DNA of 64,000 nucleotides from CAZCQP01 sp964500895 (GCA_964500895.1 CAZCQP010000002.1:62001-126000), one strand, 5' to 3'. Positions 24,681 through 34,317 are shown, numbered from the stretch's first letter. Notes: generated from the letters alone by a model not told the origin. Numbers and translations are program-made.

Positions 24681-26345
24681 TTACACCTCCATGATGATGG
24701 GTAAAATCATGGGACTACGCTTGGTTTTCTGCCATAAAAATTCACGTAAAGTATCTTTGATGACGGACTTCATATAAGACCACTCGGAAACGTTGCGTTT
24801 TTCGCAGTGCTCCAGTGCGCTGCGCACCACGTTCCGGGCACGGTCCATTAAATCTTCCGATTCACGCACGTACACAAACCCACGGGAAATAATGTCTGGC
24901 CCGGCCACAATCAGCCCGGTTTCCCGTTCCATGCTGACCACCACAATCATCAAGCCGTCTTCAGCCAGATGCTTGCGGTCCCGCAGGACAATGCTGCCCA
25001 CGTCGCCAACGCCCAGGCCGTCCACCAGCACTTGGCCGGAAGGCACAGAAGTGGCAATTTTGGCACCTTGGCTGTTTAATTCCAGCACTTCACCGTTGCT
25101 TAACACAAAGATGTTTTCCTTGCTCATGCCCATTTCAATGGCCAAGTCTTTATGCCGTTTTAAATGGCGGTATTCTCCGTGGACAGGCATAAAGTATTTG
25201 GGTTTTACCAAAGCGTGCAGCAGCTTGATTTCTTCTTGCTTGGCATGGCCGGAAACGTGTACTTCCATTAATCCTTCGTACACCACGTCTGCCCCTTTTT
25301 TCAGCAGCTCATTAATGACCTTAGACACGGTTTTTTCGTTGCCGGGAATGGGGGAGGCGCTAATGATGATTTTGTCCCCTGGGCAAATGTCAATCTGCTT
25401 ATGGTCGGAGAAGGCCATGCGGGACAAAGCGGACATAGATTCGCCTTGGCTGCCGGTCATCACCACCACCAGTTGGTTGTCTTTATAGTTTTTAATCTCA
25501 AAGGGTTCAATGAGTACGTTATCTGGAATGTTCAAATAACCCAGCTCGCTGGCGGTGCGCACGGCGTTGGCCATGCTGCGGCCTAAAACCACCACTTTGC
25601 GCTTGTGTTTCACGGCACAGTTCACAATTTGCTGAATCCGGTGAATGTTAGAAGAAAAGGTGGCCACCATGATGCGGCTATTTTTAGATTCATTAAAAAT
25701 TTCTTCAAAAATAGGCCCAACGGAACGTTCAGACATGGTGTGGCCTGGTTGTTCAATGTTGGTGCTTTCACACAATAAAAGCATAACGCCTTTTTTGCCC
25801 AGCTCTGCAAAGCGCTGTAAATCTATGCTTTCCCCTTGGATGGGGGTATAATCCACTTTAAAGTCTCCTGAATGAACGACAATCCCTGCCGGGGTGGTAA
25901 TGGCTAAAGCGGAAGCGTCGGCAATGCTGTGGGTAACCCGAATAAATTCTACTTTGAAATGGCCCACATTAACCGTATCTCCGGCGGAAACCACGTTGAG
26001 TTCCGGGGTGAGCCGGTGCTCCTTCAGCTTGTTTTCCAAAAGCCCCAAGGTGAGACGGGTACCATAGATGGGAACGCTTAATTCACGCAAAAAGTAGGGA
26101 ATAGAACCGATATGGTCTTCATGGCCGTGGGTGAGAAAGATGCCTTTTAATTTGTCCCGGTTCTTGTAGATGTAGGTAAAATCGGGAATGACAAGGTCAA
26201 TGCCCGGCATGTCCTCTTCTGGAAAAGCCACACCACAGTCTACCACAATCATTTCGTTGCCGTACTCAAAACAGGTGATGTTTTTTCCGATTTCTCCCAA
26301 GCCGCCCAATGGGATGACCCGTAATTTAGTTTTCTTTGTAGCCAA
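24681..26345 (-). CDS. rnj: ribonuclease J
   Basis: 554-residue metallo-beta-lactamase/beta-CASP ribonuclease with 5'-3' exonuclease and endonuclease activity in mRNA decay and rRNA maturation. LTHGHEDHIGSIPYF supplies zinc ligands; VHSGDFKVDYTP and the beta-CASP segment GRSMANAVRTA are conserved, and the C-terminal domain (about 450-554) is present. The start is a TTG at 26345 with GGAGG at nine bases. Length matches Bacillus RNase J1. It sits in the conserved ireB-ruvX-DUF1292-rnj order of Clostridia. Confidence 0.95.
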   Translation of the reverse strand: MATKKTKLRVIPLGGLGEIGKNITCFEYGNEMIVVDCGVAFPEEDMPGIDLVIPDFTYIYKNRDKLKGIFLTHGHEDHIGSIPYFLRELSVPIYGTRLTLGLLENKLKEHRLTPELNVVSAGDTVNVGHFKVEFIRVTHSIADASALAITTPAGIVVHSGDFKVDYTPIQGESIDLQRFAELGKKGVMLLLCESTNIEQPGHTMSERSVGPIFEEIFNESKNSRIMVATFSSNIHRIQQIVNCAVKHKRKVVVLGRSMANAVRTASELGYLNIPDNVLIEPFEIKNYKDNQLVVVMTGSQGESMSALSRMAFSDHKQIDICPGDKIIISASPIPGNEKTVSKVINELLKKGADVVYEGLMEVHVSGHAKQEEIKLLHALVKPKYFMPVHGEYRHLKRHKDLAIEMGMSKENIFVLSNGEVLELNSQGAKIATSVPSGQVLVDGLGVGDVGSIVLRDRKHLAEDGLMIVVVSMERETGLIVAGPDIISRGFVYVRESEDLMDRARNVVRSALEHCEKRNVSEWSYMKSVIKDTLREFLWQKTKRSPMILPIIMEV

Positions 26346-26376
26346 AAATTAAAACCTCCAATAAAAATGTTATATA

Positions 26377-26700
26377 TTAAAAATCTTCTTCAATATCATA
26401 GTCGTCGTTACAGTTGCGGAACAAAGCCACTGCCTGTTCAAATTCTTCATCGTCTGTAACCACGGAAAAACAGGCTTCTTCGCCCTGGCCTTCCACTTCT
26501 TTTAAAATAATGCCGTCAGACTCCGCAGCATCGGCAGATTCGCTTTCAATCACCAGCAAATAGGTGGCCCCCTGGTGGTCTACACTGGAGACAATGATAA
26601 ATTCCACCTCATTGCCCTCATCATCTTTCATAGAGATGGTGGCATAATCCTCATCATCAATTTCGTCGAATGCTTGCATAAAATCATTGTTGTCTGTCAT
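26377..26700 (-). CDS. DUF1292 family protein
   Basis: 107 residues, very acidic (a run of Asp/Glu at both ends) with the DUF1292 core DDEGNEVEFIIVSSVDHQGATYLLV. These small proteins are found throughout Bacillota between ruvX and rnj or fur genes; no biochemical function is established. ATG at 26700 has GGAGTG upstream. Confidence 0.85.
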   Translation of the reverse strand: MTDNNDFMQAFDEIDDEDYATISMKDDEGNEVEFIIVSSVDHQGATYLLVIESESADAAESDGIILKEVEGQGEEACFSVVTDDEEFEQAVALFRNCNDDYDIEEDF

Positions 26701-26724
26701 AGGGGCACACTCCTTCCATAATGT

Positions 26725-27147
26725 TTATTTTCTGTAGTTTGCGTCCAAGTAATCCTGCAAAATTATGACAGCAGCCATTTTATCAATCACAAAGTCCCGC
26801 TGTGTTTTAGACAAGCTTTCCAAATGCCGGTCGGCGGCTTTAGTAGAAAGCCGCTCGTCCCACAATTCAACGGGCACTTTTTTGAAATTTCGTTCCAGCC
26901 TGGCCTTAAAATCCAGTGTTTTTGCGCACCGGTCCCCTTGGGTGTTGTCCAAACGCAAGGGAAAACCCAGCACAATGCGTGTGACGTTATATTCCTTTAT
27001 AATTTCCGAAAGCCTAAAGATGGTTTTCTTAATGCTTATTGCGTCTGCACGGCGAATAACCTCCAGCCCCTGGGCGGTAAGCAGCAAATCGTCGCTTACG
27101 GCAACGCCCACGGTTTTATCGCCGTAGTCTAAACCTAAAATCCGCAT
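26725..27147 (-). CDS. ruvX: Holliday junction resolvase-like protein RuvX (YqgF)
   Basis: 140 residues with the RNase H-like fold: MRILGLDYGDKTVGVAVSD at the N terminus (first catalytic Asp), VLGFPLRLD in the middle and the C-terminal DERLSTKAADR and DKMAAVIILQDYLD. The family processes Holliday junctions or pre-16S rRNA ends. The ATG at 27147 starts the conserved domain; the longer frame adds unrelated residues that overlap ireB. Confidence 0.93.
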   Translation of the reverse strand: MRILGLDYGDKTVGVAVSDDLLLTAQGLEVIRRADAISIKKTIFRLSEIIKEYNVTRIVLGFPLRLDNTQGDRCAKTLDFKARLERNFKKVPVELWDERLSTKAADRHLESLSKTQRDFVIDKMAAVIILQDYLDANYRK

Positions 27148-27163
27148 GGTTGTAGCGGCTGTG

Positions 27164-27442
27164 TCAGGATTTAGCGCTTTTATTTTCCTGCAAATAAAAG
27201 CAAACCATTTCCTCCAGCAATTCGTCCCGTTCCAGCTTGCCAATTAAGCTTCTGGCGTTTTTATGGCTGGTGATGTATGTAGGGTCGCCGGAGAGTATAT
27301 AGCCTACAATTTGGTTCACGGGATTATAACCTTTTTCTGTAAGGGCCTCATAAACACAAAGCAAAACTTCCTTTGGTCTGTTTGTGGCCATCTTTTCAAG
27401 CTGGCCAAAGTGTTGGGTTTCAGAAATGCCGCCCTTCATCAT
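27164..27442 (-). CDS. ireB: IreB family regulatory phosphoprotein (UPF0297)
   Basis: 92 residues with the family signature YNPVNQIVGYILSGDP, then TSHKNARSLIGKLERDELLE. In Enterococcus IreB is a substrate of the IreK Ser/Thr kinase and affects cephalosporin tolerance. ATG at 27442 has GGGAGG five bases upstream. It is the first gene of the ireB-ruvX-DUF1292-rnj-ylbF group. Confidence 0.93.
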   Translation of the reverse strand: MMKGGISETQHFGQLEKMATNRPKEVLLCVYEALTEKGYNPVNQIVGYILSGDPTYITSHKNARSLIGKLERDELLEEMVCFYLQENKSAKS

Positions 27443-27562
27443 AAAAACCTCCCGCATCAATCATGTATTCCATTACATTATTTTATCCATCATACCATCA
27501 TCATAATACAAATGGGCAAAATTAGCAAATTAATATTATATTACATAACTGTATTTTAAATA

Positions 27563-28894
27563 TTACAACACAAGCCGAGATAGTGCTACATCTTCGGTAA
27601 TACCAATAATTTCAACAGTTTTGGTCTGGTTCACAGGGTCTGTACCTTCCGGGAAGGGGGTTTGCACCTTCACGTAATGGGTGGTGTGCCCTTCAAAAAT
27701 ACCTGGCGTACTGGTTTCCTGTTCAAAAAGCACGTCCACAGTGGTGCCAATCAGTTGTTCCATAAAAGATTGGCTCAGCTTCTGCCCCAGGGCCAGCATC
27801 TTTTTTGCCCGTGCTTCCTTTACCTGGGCGGGAATTTGCCCATCAAAGGTGGCGGCAGGGGTGCCGGTTTTAGGGGAAAACGGAAACACGTGCATCTTTG
27901 CAGGGGCAAAAGTTTCCGCAAAGGCAAGGCTTTCTTCAAAATCACTGTCACTTTCACCGGGAAAGCCCACAATCATGTCTGTGGTGATGGCCACATGGGG
28001 AAAAGCACTGCGCAACAAGGCCACCGCATCCAAATATTGTTGGGGGGAATATTTCCGGTTCATGGCTTTCAAGGTACGCCCGCAACCGCTTTGCAGAGAT
28101 AAATGAAAATGGTTGCAAAGTTTGGGAAGCTGCTGTATGCGGGCCACAAAATCCGGGGTTATAAGCATCGGTTCCAGGGAGCTTAAACGCAAGCGTTCAA
28201 TGCCTGCCACGTTGTGCACCTGCTCCAGAATATCGGCCAAATGCATGTCAGTTAAATCCTTCCCATATGATGCCACGTGTATACCTGAAAGCACAATTTC
28301 TTTGTAGCCCTGTTGGGCAAAAAGGGTGGCTTGGGCCAGCACATCTTCCGGCTTGCGGCTGCGGATTGGCCCACGGGCATAGGGAATGATGCAATAGCTG
28401 CAAAACTGGGTGCAGCCTTCCTGAATTTTCAAGTAAGCCCGGGTACGCCCATCAGTTTTGGACACGGTAAGGCTTTCAAAGTCCCTGGTGTCCGACAAGC
28501 TGTGGATGTGGCAAAGGGTTTCTGAATCACCATCACGGTTACCCAGGCAAGCTTCCACCTCGGCCACAATGTCTTGCCGGTTTTTTGTGCCCAGCACTAA
28601 GTCAACCCCTGCAATAGCCTTCACTTCCTCTGGGGCCACTTGGGCATAACAGCCCGTGGCCACCAGAAGGGCGTGGGGGTTTTGGCTTTTGGCTTTGCGC
28701 AACATTTGCCGGGACTTTTTATTGCCCAGATTGGTGACGGTGCACGTATTAATGATGTAGATGTCGGCCTTGTCTGCAAAATCCATCACGGTGTAGCCCG
28801 CTTGTTCAAACAAGGTAAGCATGGCTTCTGTGTCGCAGTGGTTCACTTTGCAGCCTAAGGTGTGGGCGGCGACGGTTTTGGTTTGGTTCATCAT
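27563..28894 (-). CDS. mtaB: tRNA t6A37 methylthiotransferase MtaB
   Basis: 443-residue radical-SAM methylthiotransferase converting t6A37 to ms2t6A in tRNAs decoding ANN codons. The N-terminal UPF0004 domain has the three cysteines (TLGCKVN, INTCTVTN, ATGCYAQ), the radical-SAM motif is CTQFCSYC, and a TRAM domain ends the protein. The start overlaps the stop of the Old Yellow Enzyme gene (ATGATGA), indicating co-translation with it. Confidence 0.94.
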   Translation of the reverse strand: MMNQTKTVAAHTLGCKVNHCDTEAMLTLFEQAGYTVMDFADKADIYIINTCTVTNLGNKKSRQMLRKAKSQNPHALLVATGCYAQVAPEEVKAIAGVDLVLGTKNRQDIVAEVEACLGNRDGDSETLCHIHSLSDTRDFESLTVSKTDGRTRAYLKIQEGCTQFCSYCIIPYARGPIRSRKPEDVLAQATLFAQQGYKEIVLSGIHVASYGKDLTDMHLADILEQVHNVAGIERLRLSSLEPMLITPDFVARIQQLPKLCNHFHLSLQSGCGRTLKAMNRKYSPQQYLDAVALLRSAFPHVAITTDMIVGFPGESDSDFEESLAFAETFAPAKMHVFPFSPKTGTPAATFDGQIPAQVKEARAKKMLALGQKLSQSFMEQLIGTTVDVLFEQETSTPGIFEGHTTHYVKVQTPFPEGTDPVNQTKTVEIIGITEDVALSRLVL

Positions 28895-29946
28895 GCTTGC
28901 AACGCCCGGCAGGCCTCTCTGTTTTTAAAGGTCTGGCAAGAAGGGCAGTTCAGGCATGGCTTAATTGCAACACCTTGCTGGCCTTTGTTGGCCCATTCTG
29001 CGTCTACCAGGTGGGCTTTGCCAATGGCCGCTAAATCGCCGATGCCTTGTTCAAGGGCAGATTCTGCCTGTTCTGGTGTTCTTATGCCGTTCACAGTGAT
29101 AACAGGCACAGATACATGTTTTTTAATTTCTCCCGCCATTTGGGCAATCCAGTTGACGGGGCTGTTGTCATCAAAGGTCATGTCTGCCGGTTTGCTGGAA
29201 ACAAAGCCGGTGGAAACATGCAAGTAGTCTGCCCCTGCCTGTTCAAAAGCTTGGGCGTAGGCAATGGAAGCAGCCATGTCTGGGTCGTTGCCGGAAGTGC
29301 GAATGCCCACAATGAAACCGCTGCCTGTTGCCTTTTTCACCGCTTCAATCACTTGCTTGCCCAGCAAGGCTTTGTCTTGGCCGTAAACGTCCGTCCGCAG
29401 GTTCACAGAAGGGGACATAAATTGGCTGATTAAATAGGCGTGGCAACCGTGAATTTCCACCCCGTCAAAACCCGCAGCTTCCAAACGCTTGGCGGCTTGG
29501 GCAAACTGCTCAATCACCTGCTCAATTTCGGCGGTGGTCATGGCTCTGGCGGTTTTGTCTTTGTGGCTGTAGTCCGAAGGTGCCCAAAGCTCCTGCTCGA
29601 TGCCGGGATTAGGTATCGTCTTTAAACCGGCATGGTGAATTTGCACCAGCGCCAAAGCGCCTTCTGCATGAATGGCGGTGGCAATGGCTGCTAAACCCTC
29701 GATAAATTTGTCGTCCCATACCCCCAGCTGGCAGGGGTGTAGCTTACCGGTTTCTGAAACACAGGTGGCTTCCACAATAACCGTTCCACAGCCCCCTTTG
29801 GCAATGGCGGCGTAGTGGGCCACGTTTCGGGGCTGTACAAAGCCATCGTTTGCAGAGTCCGGGTAAAAGCATACCATGGGGGGCAAAACAACACGGTTTT
29901 TAATGGTTTTTCCTTTTAGGTCAAAGGGACTAAATAAAAGGGCCAT
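28891..29946 (-). CDS. NADH:flavin oxidoreductase, Old Yellow Enzyme family
   Basis: 351-residue FMN TIM-barrel enzyme. FSPFDLKGKTIKNRVVLPPM is the OYE N terminus, QIHHAGLK carries the substrate-binding His-His variant, and VEIHGCHAYLISQFMSP the active-site region. A C-terminal cluster CLNCPSCQTFKNREAC adds four cysteines that may hold a metal, unusual for short YqjM-type enzymes. ATG at 29946 begins the conserved domain. It lies two bases after the flavodoxin, suggesting electron supply from it (inference). Substrate unknown. Confidence 0.88.
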   Translation of the reverse strand: MALLFSPFDLKGKTIKNRVVLPPMVCFYPDSANDGFVQPRNVAHYAAIAKGGCGTVIVEATCVSETGKLHPCQLGVWDDKFIEGLAAIATAIHAEGALALVQIHHAGLKTIPNPGIEQELWAPSDYSHKDKTARAMTTAEIEQVIEQFAQAAKRLEAAGFDGVEIHGCHAYLISQFMSPSVNLRTDVYGQDKALLGKQVIEAVKKATGSGFIVGIRTSGNDPDMAASIAYAQAFEQAGADYLHVSTGFVSSKPADMTFDDNSPVNWIAQMAGEIKKHVSVPVITVNGIRTPEQAESALEQGIGDLAAIGKAHLVDAEWANKGQQGVAIKPCLNCPSCQTFKNREACRALQA

Positions 29947-29948
29947 GG

Positions 29949-30422
29949 TTATTTCTCCTTTTCCATTTCTATAACAAAATCTTTTAGTTTTTCTTGCATT
30001 TCCGGCATGGAAAGCTTTGGGTGTATTTTCATGGGGTTGATGAACACCGCACCCACGGTACATCCGGCCTTTTCCATCATGTGTTTGGCGTTGGCAACAT
30101 ACTTTTCGGTGCTGCCGCTGTTGCCACAGGTGAGCAATAAGTGAACGGTTTTACCTTGTAAGTTCAAGTTCTTCACCATGCTCATGCAAAAGGGGGACAG
30201 GGTAGCCGCCCAAATGGGGGAGCACAAGGTGAAAGTTGTGTCCTTGGAAAGATCCGGCAATGCTTCTACCGCCACCCCTTTTTTGGTGATGCACCGCCAA
30301 AAAAGCTTGATGCCCGATAAGTCTTCCGATTGTTTTAGCTCAAACGTGTCCTGGCCGGTCATTTCCCCCAGCGCTTTGGCAAAGAGCCGGGTGTTGCCCG
30401 TCCGTGAGTAATAAACGATCAT
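29949..30422 (-). CDS. flavodoxin family protein
   Basis: 157 residues with the FMN phosphate loop YYSRTGNTRLFA at the N terminus, the CSPIWAATLSPFC flavin-stacking loop and the LLTCGNSGS loop. It is a small cytoplasmic electron carrier. It leads a three-gene unit with the Old Yellow Enzyme homologue and mtaB, behind a sigma-70 promoter at 30468-30497. Confidence 0.88.
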   Translation of the reverse strand: MIVYYSRTGNTRLFAKALGEMTGQDTFELKQSEDLSGIKLFWRCITKKGVAVEALPDLSKDTTFTLCSPIWAATLSPFCMSMVKNLNLQGKTVHLLLTCGNSGSTEKYVANAKHMMEKAGCTVGAVFINPMKIHPKLSMPEMQEKLKDFVIEMEKEK

Positions 30423-30467
30423 GGTTCACCACTCCTATATGATAAAAGTCGATATTCCGCTTTGTAT

Positions 30468-30497
30468 AGTATACCATAAGCCTTCTATGCATTGCAA
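30468..30497 (-). promoter_or_regulatory. sigma-70 promoter of the flavodoxin unit
   Basis: Minus-strand TTGCAA (30492-30497) and TATACT (30468-30473) separated by 18 bases, with a TGG extension before the -10 box. Confidence 0.75.
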
Positions 30498-30533
30498 ATA
30501 AAAAACCACGGGCTTTGCTGTAATAAAAAAAGA

Positions 30534-30569
30534 CCTTGGGGAACTTTTTTGAGAAAAAGTTCCCCAAGG
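30534..30569 (-). terminator. terminator of the lysine fermentation operon; dispersed hairpin copy 3
   Basis: Perfect 16-base arms ccttggggaacttttt (30534-30549) and aaaaagttccccaagg (30554-30569). On the minus strand it is followed by TCTTTTTTT, so it ends the operon after atoA. Confidence 0.9.
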
Positions 30570-30597
30570 CGGCTTTGCTCCGAGGTTTGAAGCAGCC

Positions 30598-31254
30598 TTA
30601 CACCGCCATGGTTTTCATGTTAGGGTCGAAAATAAGCTTGGCTTCGGTCAGGCTTTGCACGTGTTCAGGGGTGACACCTTCGGCCACTTCTCTTAACACA
30701 GGGCCTTCCGGGGTCATTTCAATGACGCACAGTTCGGTGACAATCATGTTCACTTTGCCTTTAGCTGTTAAAGGCAAGGTGCACTTCTTTAAGATTTTCG
30801 GCTGGTCACCTTTCACGGTGTGGGTGGTGGCCACGATAACCTTTTTAGAACCCACAATCAAGTCCATAGCGCCGCCCATGCCGGGAATCATTTTGCCAGG
30901 TACAATATGGCTGGCAAGGCTGCCTTCTTCGTCAATTTGCAAAGCGCCCAGAACGGTAACGTCCACATGGCCGCCACGGATGATGGTGAAGGACATGGCG
31001 CTGTCGAAGAAAGCTGCGCCGGTTAAGGCAGTAACAGGCTTTCCGCCAGCGTTTGAAATATTTTTGTCTTCCTTACCTGCTTCCGGGGAAGGACCCATGC
31101 GCACCATGCCGTTTTCGGATTGCAGGATAATGTCCATGCCTTCGGGAATGTAGTTGGAAACAAGGGTGGGCAGACCGATGCCTAAGTTCACCACGTCCCC
31201 TTCTTTTAATTCCTGGGCAACTCTTCTGGCAATGATTTCTTTTTCATTTCCCAT
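30598..31254 (-). CDS. atoA: acetoacetate:butyrate CoA-transferase, beta subunit
   Basis: 218 residues of a class I CoA-transferase. The catalytic glutamate lies in LQSENGMVRMGPSP, and the N-terminal IARRVAQELKEGDVVNLGIGLP is typical of the B subunit. In lysine fermentation the enzyme moves CoA between butyryl-CoA and acetoacetate. The ATG at 31254 has GGAGGGG and follows the alpha subunit stop directly; the frame upstream to 31287 overlaps atoD. Last gene of the operon. Confidence 0.92.
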   Translation of the reverse strand: MGNEKEIIARRVAQELKEGDVVNLGIGLPTLVSNYIPEGMDIILQSENGMVRMGPSPEAGKEDKNISNAGGKPVTALTGAAFFDSAMSFTIIRGGHVDVTVLGALQIDEEGSLASHIVPGKMIPGMGGAMDLIVGSKKVIVATTHTVKGDQPKILKKCTLPLTAKGKVNMIVTELCVIEMTPEGPVLREVAEGVTPEHVQSLTEAKLIFDPNMKTMAV

Positions 31255-31255
31255 T

Positions 31256-31912
31256 TTAGCACCCCTCCTGTACAATATAGTCCACAAATAAGCCGGGGGT
31301 TACCACATTCATAGGGGCAATCTCGCCCACAGGCACAATGGTTTCTGCTTCAACAATCACCACGTCGGCGGCAGTGGCCATCATGGGGTTAAAGTTTCTG
31401 GTGGTGCCCAGGTATTGGGTGTTGCCGTTGGTGTCTACAATAGAACCACGCACCAGCGCCACGTCTGCTCTCACAGGCAGTTCAAGAATGTAGTCTTTGC
31501 CGTCTACATTAATGATTTGCTTGCCTTCGGCTACATCGGTGCCAACGCCGGTGGGGGTGAGGAAACCGCCCAGACCAGCCCCGTGGGCACGTACTTTTTC
31601 AGCCAAAGTGCCTTGAGGAACCAGTTCCACTTCCATTTCGCCAGACATCATTTGCTCGCCAGTTTCAGGGTTTAAACCAATGTGGGAAGCGATAAGCTTT
31701 TTCACCAGCTTGGCATGAACCAGCTTGGAAATGCCTGTTCCGGGTGAGCCGGAGTCGTTGGCAATAACCGTTAAGTCTTTAATGCCACGTTTTACAATTT
31801 CGTCAATGACCGTTTCTGCGGTACCGATGGACATAAACCCGCCAATCATCAGCGTCATGCCATCTTTTATTTGATCCACCGCTTCTTGCACAGATACCAC
31901 TTTATTTTTCAA
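31256..31912 (-). CDS. atoD: acetoacetate:butyrate CoA-transferase, alpha subunit
   Basis: 218 residues with the A-subunit glycine motif MIGGFMSIGTAE near 20-33 and PTGVGT near 114. It pairs with atoA to form the heteromeric CoA-transferase of the lysine pathway. The start appears to be TTG at 31912 (GGAAGGTG upstream), 57 bases after kamE. Which acyl donor is preferred cannot be told from sequence; the operon context indicates acetoacetate from kce as the CoA acceptor. Confidence 0.92.
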   Translation of the reverse strand: MKNKVVSVQEAVDQIKDGMTLMIGGFMSIGTAETVIDEIVKRGIKDLTVIANDSGSPGTGISKLVHAKLVKKLIASHIGLNPETGEQMMSGEMEVELVPQGTLAEKVRAHGAGLGGFLTPTGVGTDVAEGKQIINVDGKDYILELPVRADVALVRGSIVDTNGNTQYLGTTRNFNPMMATAADVVIVEAETIVPVGEIAPMNVVTPGLFVDYIVQEGC

Positions 31913-31969
31913 AGGTTATTGCACCTTCCTTTCGGATATGACAAGTTGTCTTTTGCGCACAACAAGTGG

Positions 31970-32764
31970 TTATACCAGGTTACGTCTGACCATTTCTTCC
32001 ACCACAAAGGAAGCCACGTCTTCAGAGTATTTGCCGCTGCCGAAACCGGCATCGTAGCCCAGCTCTTTGGCCAGCTCGTGGGTGATACGTGGGCCGCCGC
32101 ATACCAAAACCACTTTGTCCCGTAAGCCTTCGGCCTCAAGCAGCTCTACAAGCTCGGTCAGGTTTTGGATGTGCACGTCTTTTTGGGTAACGGTTTGGGA
32201 AACCAGTAACACATCGGCTTTCAGTTCTTTAGCCTTTTGAATAAATTCTTCGTTGGTCACCTGGCTGCCCAGGTTGTAGGCTTCAATCATGTCGTAGCGT
32301 TCCAAGCCATAGTGGCCAGCAAAGCCTTTCATGTTCATAATGGCGTCAATGCCTACGGTGTGGGCATCGGTACCGGTAGAAGCACCAATGATCACCACTT
32401 TGCGCTTGATGTTTTCACGGATGTATTCGGAAACCTGGCCCATGTCCATGACTTCCCCTTCCACCGTGTGTACTTGAATTTCATTGTAGTCCACGGTGTG
32501 GGTTAATGCGCCGTATACCACATAGAAGGTAAATTCCGCATCCAAGGTGCCGCGGTGTGCCACGCCCGGGTCTTTTAAGCCCATTTTTTTGGCCAAAAGC
32601 ACAGCAGCTTCTGCACCTCTATCATCATTTTTCACAGGCAATGTGAACGCCAGCTGTACTTTGCCGTCGTTCATGGTGTCGCCATATGGTTTCAGCTTGG
32701 ACAAGTCTAAGTTCTTGTCATAATCTTTTTTGTCTGTTGAATATAACCCGCCGCTCATTGGCAT
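31970..32764 (-). CDS. kamE: lysine 5,6-aminomutase, beta subunit
   Basis: 264-residue B12-binding subunit. The cobalamin His motif DAHTVG (Asp133, His135, Gly138) and the following FAGHYGLERY are clear, and the PLP lysine, which in this family lies on the beta subunit, is likely Lys146 in MNMKGFAG. With KamD it moves the terminal amino group of beta-lysine to carbon 5 using adenosylcobalamin and PLP. The start overlaps the kamD stop; a second ATG at 32758 is equally possible. Confidence 0.95.
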   Translation of the reverse strand: MPMSGGLYSTDKKDYDKNLDLSKLKPYGDTMNDGKVQLAFTLPVKNDDRGAEAAVLLAKKMGLKDPGVAHRGTLDAEFTFYVVYGALTHTVDYNEIQVHTVEGEVMDMGQVSEYIRENIKRKVVIIGASTGTDAHTVGIDAIMNMKGFAGHYGLERYDMIEAYNLGSQVTNEEFIQKAKELKADVLLVSQTVTQKDVHIQNLTELVELLEAEGLRDKVVLVCGGPRITHELAKELGYDAGFGSGKYSEDVASFVVEEMVRRNLV

Positions 32765-34317
32765 TCACCGCCTTTCAACATTAAATCAATGAATGGGTTA
32801 AAGTAGCCGTCTGCTTTTTCAAACACGCCGCTAAGGCCTTTGCCAGCGTCTGGTTTACGTTTTACCCCGGCGAAAATGCCGTTTTCAAGGGTGTCGAACA
32901 GTTTGCGGTCTTCAATTTCAGCCAGCAGGCCGCAAGCTTTTTCAAGCACTTCCTGTGCCCGTGTTTGCATGATGCCGCCGGTTTTGAAGGTGATGTCATC
33001 CCCGAAGTTGGCCATGGTTCTGAAAATGTATTGGGCATTTTCAATGGCAATGGCACGGTCGGACATGAAAGGGGTGTGGATCGCTTCGGTAAGCATACCC
33101 AACAGGTGCAGCTTTTGGTGGGTCATAATGGTGACCATGTTAAACAAAGCATCTTGCACGTTGCCACGGAAAATGTCGCCGGTCATAAACTTGGTAGGCG
33201 GCATGTATTTCAGCGGCGCATCTGGGAAGATTTCTCTGGCCATTTGTGCCTGAGCCAGCTCAAACAGGAAGCCGTTTTCCACATCTGGGGAGATTTCAAA
33301 AGCATGGCCCAAGCCCATTTGTGTTTCAGGCAAACCGGCCTTTAAAGCAAATTGTTCATTTAAGAACTGGCTGGCCAGTACGGTGTGGGCTTCTTCCACA
33401 GCATCGGCGGTGGTCAGATAGTTGTCTTCGCCTGTGTTAATGATAACCCCGGCAAAACCGTTAATGATTCTGGAGAAATATTGGTCAACAATGGTCCGCT
33501 TCATGTTAATGTCGCGGAACAAAATGCCGTAAAGGGCATCGTTAAGCATCACGTCTAAGCGTTCCAGTGCGCCCATAGCGGCAATTTCAGGCATACATAA
33601 GCCGGAGCAGTAGTTGCACAGGCGGATGTAACGGCCCACTTCATTGCCGGCTTTGTCCAGAGCAGCACGCATCAGTTTGAAGTTTTCTTGGGTGGCAAAA
33701 GTGCCCCCGAAACCTTCGGTGGTGGCGCCGTAAGGCACGTAGTCTAACAAGCTTTGGCCGGTGGTACGGATAACGGCAATAATGTCTGCCCCTTGCTTCA
33801 CAGCGGCTTTGGCTTGGATAATGTCTTCGTAAATGTTGCCGGTAGCTACGATAACATACAGGTAAGGGGTGTCTTTGTCCCCGTGTTGTTGAAGAAATGC
33901 TTCCCTTGCTTGCCGGTTGCTGCGGATTTTTTCCACAGTTTCTTTAGCAATGGTGGAAACAGCAGCCACAATGTCCCCAATTTCTTGGGTGGGCAGCTTG
34001 GAGATGTCCAGCCCTTCGTTGCTGATTTTTTCAGCAATTTCTTGTGGGGAGAGTTTCAGGTTCACCATGGCGTTACCAATGGCAAAGGATGCACCAGTAG
34101 CCAGCAGGTTGTTTTCCACCAAATGGTCTACCACCACGTTGGGCAAAGGCACGCCCACATCGTTGGTACCGTCAATGCCAAGCAAACGGCAGATGGTACG
34201 TTCCACGGCAACTGTAGAGTGAATGTCTATAAAAGCTTGGGTATGGTCTGCCACGTTTTTTGCATGTTTACGGGCTTGGGCCACAACCGCTTCATTTAAG
34301 TTCAGTTTGCTTTCCAA
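32755..34317 (-). CDS. kamD: lysine 5,6-aminomutase, alpha subunit
   Basis: 520-residue catalytic TIM-barrel subunit of the B12-dependent (3S)-beta-lysine 5,6-aminomutase. Long conserved stretches such as YVPYGATTEGFGGTFATQ and MPPTKFMTGDIFRGN are present. Start is TTG at 34317 with GGAGG nine bases upstream. It is separated from kamA by a 111-base spacer carrying a hairpin. No gene for the ATP-dependent reactivase of this enzyme is in the operon, so that function must be encoded elsewhere. Confidence 0.95.
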   Translation of the reverse strand: MESKLNLNEAVVAQARKHAKNVADHTQAFIDIHSTVAVERTICRLLGIDGTNDVGVPLPNVVVDHLVENNLLATGASFAIGNAMVNLKLSPQEIAEKISNEGLDISKLPTQEIGDIVAAVSTIAKETVEKIRSNRQAREAFLQQHGDKDTPYLYVIVATGNIYEDIIQAKAAVKQGADIIAVIRTTGQSLLDYVPYGATTEGFGGTFATQENFKLMRAALDKAGNEVGRYIRLCNYCSGLCMPEIAAMGALERLDVMLNDALYGILFRDINMKRTIVDQYFSRIINGFAGVIINTGEDNYLTTADAVEEAHTVLASQFLNEQFALKAGLPETQMGLGHAFEISPDVENGFLFELAQAQMAREIFPDAPLKYMPPTKFMTGDIFRGNVQDALFNMVTIMTHQKLHLLGMLTEAIHTPFMSDRAIAIENAQYIFRTMANFGDDITFKTGGIMQTRAQEVLEKACGLLAEIEDRKLFDTLENGIFAGVKRKPDAGKGLSGVFEKADGYFNPFIDLMLKGGECQ